This document shows, piece by piece, positions 46,822 through 57,200 of a DNA stretch of 64,000 nucleotides; position 1 is the stretch's first letter; every line of letters starts with the position of its first letter. A model generated the notes under the pieces. The model was given only the letters and a program-made list of their open reading frames with translations, ran no database searches and was not told the origin of the DNA. Source of the stretch: Chrysaora quinquecirrha (taxonomy: Eukaryota; Cnidaria; Scyphozoa; Semaeostomeae; Pelagiidae); assembly GCA_014526335.1 (NCBI GenBank), contig JACTAT010000058.1, forward strand, positions 2,785,665-2,849,664. Direction: 5' to 3'. The translations under genes were made by a program, and so were the position numbers.

Positions 46822-47483
46822 AATTTTTGAACGGGCCAATTTTTACTTTCAGTACTGGACCAATTTTTAGTTACCTGTAAAAATGGGCATGCTTGTAGCG
46901 CAGATGTTAATGTGAAAAGGGTTGAGCAACTCCCGAAGAAATGTTTTGTTTATCTTGCGTCAAGCGCCATATGTTTTTATAAATCTCTAATGCCGTTTTG
47001 TCTTAATCTTTAGTCCGTTTAAGTTGACAATACAAAGTCAGAACAAAAATCTGCTTCCTTTGCTATACAGTCATGTGAGGAAGCAGCGCTTGGTAATAAA
47101 ATACAAAATCTGATAAAATGCTTACAGTTTATTACAATTGCGAATTTGTTATTCTTATTAGCGATACACTGTTTCCTTTTATACCTGCAGCTGCGAGTTA
47201 CTTATTGTTAACAACAATGGTTTTTGATCACTTTATCTTATTTCAAATCGAGTTCGATTCCGAACCTTTTTAGTTAATGGTCTTAACAAAATATAACGTG
47301 GTTTTCCAGCGCTTTCGAAATCGTCGTAAAGCGCCTAATGCTTTTAGAGTTACGCCTTGGTTATCTCCCTTTAGCAAGATTTCTTCACACTTTCCGTAAA
47401 TGCTCTAAAAAATGCCCAGCCTCTATTAAAGCCCATCTCCAGTAAACGTCCCCTTGAATATAAACGAATTAATAAACGCCAGT

Positions 47484-48033
47484 CTCTAATAAACCCCCTT
47501 TCTCCAGTCTCTACTAAACCCCCTTCTTCAGTCTCTACTAAACCCCCCTTCTTCAGTCTCTACTAAACCCCCTTCTTCAGTCTCTACTAAACCCCTTCTT
47601 CAGTCTCTAATAAACCCCTTCTTCAGTCTCTAATAAACCCCCTTCTTCAGTCTCTAATAAACCCCTTCTTCAGTCTCTAATAAACCCCTTTCTCCAGTCT
47701 CTACTAAACCCCCTTCTTCAGTCTCTACTAAACCCCCTTCTTCAGTCTCTAATAAACCCCCTTCTTCAGTCTCTAATAAACCCCTTCTTCAGTCTCTTAT
47801 AAACCCCTTCTTCAGTCTCTAATAAACCCCTTCTTCAGTCTCTAATAAACCCCCTTCTTCAGTCTTTAATAAACCCCTTCTTCAGTCTCTAATAAACCCC
47901 TTCTTCAGTCTCTAATAAACCCCTTCTTCAGTCTCTAATAAACCCCCCTTCTTCAGTCTCTAATAAACCCCCCTTCTTCAGCCTCTAATAAACCCCCTTC
48001 TTCAGTCTCTAATAAACCTCCCTTCTTCAGTCA
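47484..48033. repeat. 22-bp minisatellite
   Basis: About 25 units of roughly TCTCTAATAAACCCCTTCTTCAG-type sequence (21-23 bases), differing mainly in C-run length and AATA versus ACTA. The entry side (47418-47480) carries diverged words. The word CTCTAATAAACCCC also occurs in the fold-back at 35343-35706, a possible source. Confidence 0.9.
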
Positions 48034-49420
48034 GAAAGGGGCGTTTAAAGACGAGGATTGATCTTTAAGACTTTCTACTATATTTCAGATAAGTAAAATT
48101 ATAAAAATCAGTGTGACTTGTCAAATTGCCGTGAGTTGTTGTAAGTGACTACTAGTCGTCATAATTTGTACCAGAACGAGATCGTTGAACGATGGTTTAA
48201 GAGCCTCAATTTCCCTCTCTGTTTAGCCTGTGCTGTGGAGCATGTCTGATGGGCGATGCCTGTAATACCTATATTCTGCACGTATGTTTATGTATACCTA
48301 AATTCCACATTCATACATCTCACAATGTTCTTCAGATTCAGTGGCATATATATTTATCTCTTTCATGCATTTTTAAAGGATACGAAAACCTGTTCTTATC
48401 GCCAAAACAGTAAATTTGCAGCCAGCGTTCTCAATACCATTACTGGTTAACGAATTCAACTAACATTGAGACTAATAACCTTGTGTATATGATTACGTGT
48501 AAAGAAGACATATAGATCTTACGCTGTTTAGGCAAACATATTTGTCAATACTAGGAATAAATGGCGGAAGATTGTTTATTGATTTACAGTTAGGACAACA
48601 GCTGTATTGATAGGCTATTTCTGTTGGTGTGTTATCGCTGCACTGCTTAACAGCTAAGCTAAGTTAACTCTCAATAAACAATTAAGCATCTTCAGTTCTA
48701 GATAATTAAGACAAAACTGTTGAGTCATTTGGGCCTGTACTAATGGGCATTTGAAATCTCCAGAATACAGCAGAAAATGTTTCAGAATACTGCACATTCT
48801 GAAACAGTAGAATTCGTAGAGAAATGAAAACGAGGCTCCGCGCAGAGTCTTTCAGCTGCGAAAAGGGGGGTTTCGGGCCCGGTTTCAGATGTAGGGTTCG
48901 GATAGGGGGTCAAGCTCTTCCTTAAAAAGCAGCTCATTAAGTAGCATGCTCCCTTAGAAATTGGACTTTAATTCGCTACTTTCCCATGTCCCAAAGATCT
49001 TTCCAAACTTTCTAATTAAAAAATCGATAAAGCATAATAATTCGGATTCCTTTTGTGGTAAACCTTTAGATAGATACAGTAAGCATAATATTTACAAAAT
49101 ATGCAATTTATAATTGATATCAAAATTTGTCTAGCTACCAAAAGATACAAGCTTCAATATTTTATGATTCCTATATCTATATAGCCATTAGATATGAACC
49201 TTAAAGCCTTGCGATTGAATACGGAACTGCTTAATGTATAGCTAAGAGATTCAATTAAGTTAAAAGCCAGAAATTTCAAAGCCAAGTGAATCGTTAGCGA
49301 GTCCATCTGCGCTCTTATGTATGAATATATATATCACCTCCCTTTTAGGTTTTAAACGAGGGAGGTTATGTTTAGATGTTTGATAGCAAACAAACCGATA
49401 GCATTTTAACTTGAAGCTTC

Positions 49421-49900
49421 TTAGGTATAAAGACGCCCTCCCGCCCCGCGCTAGTGCCGCATGAAGTTAAAGCTGCTACAATGACTGCCGCGTTACGTTG
49501 AACCGGTATGCTCGTTGTCGCTTTACTTTGACACTGCTTCGCTAAATGCCCTTGAAGTTGAACACTCCTGCGTAGTTCCGCATCAAATTGAAACCGCTGC
49601 CCTTTGTAGCTATCGCGTTATCTCCTAAGCTTGCTGCCGGGATAAGCTGAAACTTCTGCACTTATTGCGGGTTTACGGCTGAACCGGCATTCTGAAAACC
49701 TCTTCTTTACGTTTAAACGACTGCACATAGTGCTGCTTTACGTTGAAAACTCCTATGCTTCGTGCCGCAATAAGTTAAGACATAGCGCATGGTGAAACCT
49801 TTTCTATGGACTAAATATAGTTAAGCCCCCTACGATAAGTATCTCGCTTTGACCTCGTTCTGTTGAAACTGCTACACCTCATGCCGCTTTGAAACTGCCT
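49421..49900. repeat. Degenerate array with GTTGAA...GCTG period
   Basis: A loose period of about 35-38 bases, each unit pairing TTACGTTGAAAC-like and CTGCNNNNNTAGTGCCGC-like halves (e.g. GCCGCGTTACGTTGAACCGG, TGCTGCTTTACGTTGAAAAC). About a dozen diverged units. More GC-rich than its surroundings and with no long open frame. Confidence 0.6.
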
Positions 49901-50753
49901 CACTTATTCATTTAAATGTAAGTCTCTTTCGAATGTTCGGTTCTCGTTGTGAATAGCCTTTTGAATTTTAACATTTAAGGCGCATTAGTGCAGCTGAAAG
50001 GTTCTTAACTCGTTGGCCCTGTCTGCAGGTTTCCCTATCTTCTCTCCTTTATACCAGCTGTGTCGGAAGGCTCTGAAAATGTTTCCTGAAACTGTTTCCT
50101 TGATTCTACAAAATGGAATTTTGCATGAATTAAAGTTAAGACAAACATCCGTTGTATTGTCACTTATTTCTTAAAAAAATAAAGTCAAATTTGCACAACT
50201 CTTCACTAGTTATCTTTGTTCTTCAAACATTACACAATGTTTTATCGCCACTTCACAGTCTTTTGTCTGAGTTCTTTCTTCCACCATCTAAAACATGCAA
50301 ATAATGAATATGTGGCCAATTGTTTAATAATCGAGTCACTGTTTCAATAGTTCGTTTTGGTTGTTACTTAGCTCTTATCATTAATTTTAATTCGAATCTC
50401 TTATTTTTCAGGTCAAGATGACAACATCTGCCGTCGAAATCTGGTGCCTCTTGTCGACATGGTTAAGCGTTTCTTTTCAAATTGGTTACAAGAGTGATTT
50501 TCTCGCAGTTGAAACAGTCTAACTTCGTGGACAATTACGTTAAAGACACATTTGGTTTACATTTTGCAATAGCCGATCCACGTGCAGTTTTCATTACCAC
50601 GTGACAAATCCAACGTCGTTTGATTGACAGCTGTCAAATGGAAACATCAATTCAACAGCATTAGTTGTTTCTTGATTTCGGCGTTCATCATATTCACGAG
50701 GTTGCTGGGGAGACCATCACTTTGGTAATTCAAGTTGGTTACTAAGATTCATC

Positions 50754-51130
50754 GTTGAGGTAACTACAAATGTTGACACTGCTTTATTGTGGTAACATAG
50801 TTTAACTGTGTGTAATAGTTCGATTCGGATCGGTTACCAAGTATTGAACATTGGCGAATCGAGTATTTAACACTGCGTTACTGTGATAGTATTGCTTTAC
50901 TGTGAGTAAAAGTTCGACTCAAGTTGGTTTCTTTTTTGAAAATTGAGGTGACTCAGAATTCTTACACTGTTTTCAGTGGTAACACAGCTTTACAGTGGTA
51001 ACATTGTTTTACTGTACGTAAAAAATCAGTTGAAGTTGAATACTTATAGTGCGCTAATAGTGAACGGTGAGGTAACTCAAAAGTTCATCACTGTTTTACA
51101 GTAGTAACACAGCTTTACTGTGGTAACAGT
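50754..51130. repeat. Three-copy ~55-bp repeat upstream of the GPCR gene
   Basis: Copies near 50756, 50945 and 51066 share GAGGTAACTCA, ACACTGTTTTACAGTGGTAA and CACAGCTTTACTGTGGTAAC. Spacing is irregular. It is about 1 kb upstream of the GPCR frame. Confidence 0.6.
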
Positions 51131-52054
51131 CAAGATAAAATATAATTTCATTCGTGACTAAGAGAAGATCTAGGATTTTCAGTGATTGGCATTATCAGTG
51201 ATCTAGCATTTATGAATTGACAAGTTTCAAGAAGCTTTTCAGCAAAACTGTCGATAACTTAGAGTAAAAAGGTTTTGGCGCATAAAAGCGAGAAATTGGT
51301 GATATTTCATGATTTCAACCTTGGTCGTGGTGGCAGCTTTGCAGCTCAAAACTTGCGTGACCAGCCTTCATATAAAAATTAACAGCAAAATGGATGTTTG
51401 AATAGAACCATACTGAGTATTCAAAGTCTACAAGATCATTGGTTACTATTAAGTAGCAGTGCTGACGAAACTGTAATTCAAAATACAACAACCCGTTTCA
51501 TTGTGTACTTCTTTATACTGTTAGCATAGCTGTTGTCGGAAAGCGCATTTTTGCAGCTATATCAAGAACGCATTGAAGATCAACAATAACAAAACTCTTC
51601 CCCTCTGCTGCGTCTCTCCAACGAATTCTTTGGAACACGACTTCACCGAAAGTGAAACGCCGAGAGCAGTAGTTTGAGGCCAATAGTCACGTCTGATTCT
51701 TCCTCAAGATTCGAAACCGGAAAAGGTCTACGCTCTTGAATACAAAATCGACTTTGAATGCTACAATTGTGGTTTCTGGTATTCTAGTGCTTGTATAAGG
51801 TTTATGCTGCTCGTGGGCTTGAATAAGATTCAAGATTGACGTTTGTACGCCTCTCAAAAACAACGCAATTTGCCATTGAAATTTCCGTTTCCTGCTTACG
51901 ATATCTTGCTGGAGTCGAATCTGTGCGACAAATAGCTGGTCTGAGTTTCCAAAACGCACATGAAAGTCTATTCTTTGTGTACAGTAACAGTGCTTCAGAG
52001 CATATAAATCACTTAGATATACAGTATCATTATTTCGACTTTCGGGTCCATTTT

Positions 52055-52090
52055 GGCTAGCCTATTACATTGGCCTCGCTGTGGTGAATT
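52055..52090 (+). repeat. 36-bp duplicate of the TM1 coding start
   Basis: GCTAGCCTATTACATTGGCC TCGCTGTGGTGAATTT occurs here and again at 52168-52203, where it encodes LAYYIGLAVVNF of the first membrane helix. The upstream copy is followed by stop codons. Confidence 0.85.
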
Positions 52091-52098
52091 TATAATAC

Positions 52099-53075
52099 GT
52101 GCCAGATACGATTGATAGTGCCCACAAATACCATCATCTCTGGATATATAAGATGGACGCAACGTCGCTAGCCTATTACATTGGCCTCGCTGTGGTGAAT
52201 TTCCTGGCCTTCATACTTAACTCGTTATTGGTCACCATGTTCGTGGTGTATAGAAAGAAACTTATCTACGACAACAACAACAACAAGATCCTTCTCGCGA
52301 TGTCCGTTGCGAATCTTCTAGTAGGTCTGACTGGTACCATTAATTGGGTGATATTAGCTTCAGGCGAATCTATCGGTATATACAAAATTGTGATAATAAC
52401 GATGTTTTCAAGCATGTTTGGTACGGTTATTATACTCTGTCTACTGACATTTAATCAGTTAGTAGCTGTCATTCGGCCTTTAAGGTATAACTCTTTGGTG
52501 ACAAATCAACGTGTGTACAACTCAATTTTCTCTGCATTCGTTTTTGCGGCCTTTTCGCCATTAACGAGACGATTGTTCTCAAATTTGCTGGAAGCAATAT
52601 TGAATTACGTGTGCGATCAGTTTTCATGGCTGCCGTATTTTTCGTCGGAGTGTCCATCTTGGCGATTTCTAACTACAAACTTTACAGTGCTATTCAATAC
52701 CAGCGAAAGAGGCTCGTTCCCTTGACGATAACCTCGTCTTCAGCAGCGTTTAATGCATCTAGTAATATCGACATGCAGCATGTAGCTGCTGGTGCTAAGA
52801 CTGCGAAACACATGCGACAGAAAATAAATTTCAGAAGAGGCGCAATGTGTATATGGTTAGTTGTTATTTTCATCATAACATGGCTGCCAATAACGTCGTA
52901 CTACTTCAGTGCTTTCATTGGAAGAGACGAATCTATCAAACCGTTACTTAGAATCTGCATGACCATTGCAACTAGTAATACGATATTGAATCCGTGTCTT
53001 TACTTACTCAAGAAAGAGCTGTTTAGGAGATTTCTTTTACAAATGCTTTGGTTACGTAAAGATGAGGTTTCCTAG
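52099..53075 (+). CDS. Rhodopsin-like (class A) GPCR, single exon with a frame break
   Basis: Cell-surface seven-helix receptor, ligand unknown. The start is 52099 or, more likely, the ATG at 52153 (MDATSLAYYIGLAVVNFLAF). TM1 is about 52165-52235, TM2 includes ILLAMSVANLLVGLTG, TM3 ends LCLLTFNQLVAVIRPLRY, so the usual D/E-R-Y is replaced by N-Q-L. TM4 reads VYNSIFSAFVFAAF, where the frame breaks at the TTTT run 52552-52555; one more base continues it as FAINETIVLKF into TM5 (SVFMAAVFFVGVSILAISNY). TM6 has IFIITWLPITSYYF, TM7 has SNTILNPCLYLLKK (NPxxY as NPCLY). About 307 residues from 52153. No intron is needed. Cnidarians carry large expansions of such intronless receptors; I cannot name the subfamily. 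Confidence 0.8.
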
Positions 53076-53732
53076 TTGCTTCTAACATCAATCAAGCGAA
53101 ATCAAGATGTCGCTTGATGGCAGTAACTCTTTATCTACCTATGCATCTAAACGCTATAAATAATATTGCTGGGTTTTATTGTGAGGAAATTTTAATATAT
53201 CTTTTATATATGGAATATCCAGTGCTGCTGAAGTAATTTTTGTGGTACTTGTTACTTGACGTTCAAGTAAGGCCCCATTTAGCTATAGCGAAGTTTTTAA
53301 ATGATCACAAAATAGCCGCTTTTGTTATGTGGACAAGCCATTGGGTACACAGCGTGTCTACCATAATGAAAACTGTAAAAAATTTAATTAAAAAATAGCA
53401 CGAACATGCGCAGAAGTGTAAATGTAGAACTTTTGTGATCCAATCATCGATGTATCATCGTAGTTTGAAATTCAGGCCGTTAGTTTGTTAGTTAGTTACT
53501 TAGCTCGTTAGTTAGTTAGTTAGTAAGTTAGTTAGTTTATTAATGAGTTAGTTAGTTAGTTAGTTAGTTAATTAGTTAGGCAGTCAGTTAGTTAGTTTAG
53601 TGACTTAGTTTGTCGGTTAGTTAGTTTGTTTGTTTGCTAGTTAGTTAGTTAGTTAGTTTGCTAATAAGGAAGTTAATTAGTTAATTGGTTAGTTAGTTAG
53701 TTAGTTAGTCAGTTAGTTAGTTTGTTATCTTG

Positions 53733-53763
<31 letters not shown>

Positions 53764-54235
53764 ATTAGTTAGCTAGCTACCTAGTTAGCTAAGTGACTAT
53801 GGTTAATAATTTGATTAGTTAGTTAGCTAATAATTAGTTAGTAACAGTTTGATAGCTTTTTGTTAGTTAATTGGTTAGATAGTTAGTTAGTCGATTAGTT
53901 AGTTATTTAGTTGTTTAGTTAGTTAATTAGCTAGTGGTACTAACTAACTGTAGTTATCAATTGGAAAATGTGGTGGTCCACCGAGCGAAGCCTCGGACAG
54001 CAAGCGTGTGGCCTCGATTGAACGATAACTCGATGTCAATCATTTTACTGCTTCCGGGTTGTTATTGTCCATCAACAATCAACAAGTGAATTGGATTTGA
54101 GGCCTAAATTTTCCTGAAAACGTCAACCCAGAGAAAACTGGAAAGAAACTTTATCTAAAAAGCCCAAAGCTGAGCTCTGGCAAACAGATTGAACGAGCAG
54201 GATATCAACAACAAACTGAGTACTAAAATTTCACG
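53076..54235. other. Intergenic, with AGTT array
   Basis: GPCR 3' flank, then the tetranucleotide array 53463-53945, then the OSTF1 upstream region. No further gene seen. Confidence 0.6.
53463..53945. repeat. TTAG tetranucleotide array
   Basis: TTAGTTAGTTAG runs with frequent variants (AATTAG, TTTGTT) for about 480 bases. The complementary word AACTAACT closes it at 53940. Confidence 0.9.
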
Positions 54236-57200
54236 ATGTCACGGCCAGCACGTCCTGCTCCACCTCCTCCTTCGCGTCCAGGTATGATGGGCCTAAACTG
54301 AGGTGTTTTCTTTCCTTCCTGTTATTCTTTAAGTTGACTTTATCTTTGTCATTAACTAAGCCTTTATAGTTTTCTGTAGCCTATAGTTTTCGAAATACTT
54401 CTGTCTCTGCATGCCTTTTGAGTTCTTTTATTTTCAAGATATTTCGTTCTCATTAATTATTTCTTAGGTAAAAGCTCTATTAGCCCGCCCCTGCCCCCTG
54501 GGGGCTTATTTCATTTTGGATGTTTTTGCTTGGGAACTTATTAGAAAGGGCGGCTTATTTCAAATTTTCACTTGAAAATGGGGGGCTAAAAGAGAGAGGG
54601 GGCTTAATGGAGCTTTTACAGTTACTAATTTTTGTAACTTTTTTTAGGGGTACATTCTTTTGCTTTGGTTGCATTGTGCTGTTTGCTTAAATTTAACTTT
54701 TCTTATTTTTATGTTCCAGGTCACGTCCAGGTCGTAAGAGCAATGTACAACTATACAGCTCAACAGGTTAGCTTAAAGTCTTAATTATGCTGAAATTATT
54801 TAATGTCACATTTCCTGGGAACCAAAATCACTAAATCTCATGAGACTAGCTTTATTTACGAAATTATGGGATCTGATATCAGAGAATGACTCTTGTATTT
54901 ATTGGTCGCATCGTTCACGATTAGTGATTCTGGGACTGCTTTTCATTATTGAGCCACACCCATAAATTACGTTTGGTGTGTAATATCTCCATTCAGCTTA
55001 GGAGATGAAAAGTTTCTTTATTATTACGGCACTACTAACCAAAAATCATTGGATTTTGGTGTTCAGATCACTGTCCCAAAATCTCAGTCTAGGACATGCC
55101 CAAATGGCCACGCCCCTTTCTCAGAGAATTTTTTACTTTGGCCCCCCTGCTGAAAGTTCCTAGCTACGCAACTTAGTCACTTATTGTATTCTTGCTTTTG
55201 TAGAATGATGAGCTAAGCTTTCAAGAAGGAGATATTCTATACATAACAGACAAGGTTATATAATCTATCAAAAGAGTTGTTGAATTCTATTTATGATATT
55301 TTTGTTAATGTCTCTTGCCATATTCATTCAAATGAGCACCGCTATTGTTCTCAAGAGTCCCCCTCAAACAAGAACCCCTCTTTCTTGTTTAATAAGTGAT
55401 ATAAGTGTCCCTAAGTCAAGGCCCTCTCAGTTATGAAGACAGTGCTCTTTTGAAAAGAAGTGGACATCAATTTAGGAAATACTTGCCTCCCTTCAATTTT
55501 CCCACCCCTATTAAGGACCCATTATTAAATGAGTAGAGATCCAGTGCAAAATCTTGATTATTGTTCTTTTTAAACGCAGAGTGGTAGTTCTGGTTGGTGG
55601 ACTGCAAAAGTTGGCAGAAAAGAAGGACTTATCCCATCAAACTATGGTGAGCAATTTAATGTGTTTTAATTGAATTTATTTTCCTAGTTATTTTGTTCCT
55701 TAGTCAGTTTGAGAGGCTTGGTTTACAATGGCAATTATTTGTTTTTTAACAGTTGAGGAAAGCACAGAGTCAGTAGATCACCCCTTACATGAAGCTGCAA
55801 AAAGAGGTAAGTAGAAATTCTACAATTTTGTGCTCTTAGTTTACAAACCAAAGGAGATTCAGGGGCAATGTATTTTGCACTCTTTTCACAAAAATCTTTA
55901 AAGGGAAGCTAGACCAGTGTATTAGACCTATAGTATCATCTGCAAATTTGGTATTAGTCACTTTGCTAATCAGTTCATTCCAGCCTATCTTGATTCGTTA
56001 ATCATCATGGCAACGGCCAGCAATTCCATTCCAAAATCGTGAAAAGTGATACAGATTCTGATTTCTCCTGATGAATTTCTTTTCAATATTCTAGGAAATC
56101 TTGGTTTCCTCAGAGAATGCATCATCAACAAGGTATGTAATGTGCATAAAGTCTTAAAATCATTTTCAAAATTTTTGCTGTTTTCATTTAATAACGGTTG
56201 CAAAATCAAGATTAATATGGAAGATGTCAGAAAACAGGTCTTCTCTCCCTTCCTTGAGATTCTTTACTTTTCACATAAACCACCCTCTATTTTGAATCAG
56301 GACCTTTTTTATTTACAATCTTGATACAGAAAAATTCACTTGAAAATAAATGCCTCCCTCTTCTAATGCCTTCCCTCGAATACAGGCCTACTTAAAGTTA
56401 AAAAATGTAGTACATGCTGTGGGCATTTCATCTCTTGATTCAGGTATCAGCAAACAGCCTGGACAAGTCTGGATCAACAGCTTTGCACTGGGCAGCTGCT
56501 GGGGGGCACACAGGTAATGCTTTTAACTGCTTCATTGCATGTTTGGTTGCCATCTTTGGTAGAACATAGAGAGATTCTAGCATTTGTAGCATTTATAAGG
56601 AGATATACATTCTTGGTTTTTAATCTAGGATTATAGAATCAGTACTGGAACATTCTCCACCCCCAATTCTTGAATCCTCCATTCCAGATTCTCTATTCCA
56701 GATTCTCTATTCCCAGTTCCCTATTCCAGGTTCTTCATTCCGGATTCTCCATTCCAGATTCTTCTTTCCGGATTCTCCATTCCAGATACTTCATTCCGGA
56801 TTCTCTTTTCCAGATTCTCCATTCCAGATTCTCCATTCCAGAATTTCTATTCCAGATTCCCTATTCCAGATTTCCTATTCAAGATTCTTGAATACTCCGT
56901 TCAAGATTCCCCGTTCCAGATTCTCTATTCCAGATTCCCTTTTCCAGATTCCCTTTTCCAGGTTCTTGAGTTCTCCAGATTCTCCGTTCAAAATACATCA
57001 TTCAAGATTCCCTATTCCAGATTCCCTATTCCCATTCAACTCAAACACGACCTTGTATATATATATAGATATTTCTTCTTTCACGAGGCTTGCCAAGTAG
57101 CAAGGAGAAGATTTTTTTGGCGAGCGGCATTTCACTCCTTAAATCTCATACACCATTGATGGAAGTACTTTGCTCTTTCGGAAATTCTTATGAAATTAAC

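Larger units (their letters stand above)
45052..52098. other. Repeat-rich intergenic stretch
   Basis: No coding exon recognised. It holds a diverged direct duplication at about 46098-46450 (ACCGTTTTCA, AGCAGGTTT, AAGGCGTATTT and GAAATGTCTTCCAAAT blocks repeated at about 199-base spacing), a SINE (46645-46821), a 22-bp minisatellite (47484-48033), a degenerate array (49421-49900) and a three-copy repeat (50754-51130). The last 1 kb may be the leader and promoter of the GPCR gene, but no core element is distinctive. Confidence 0.5.

Noticed and set aside
47484..48033. CRISPR-like array
   Set aside because: Repeats are contiguous with no unique spacers, in a eukaryotic intergenic region; it is a minisatellite.
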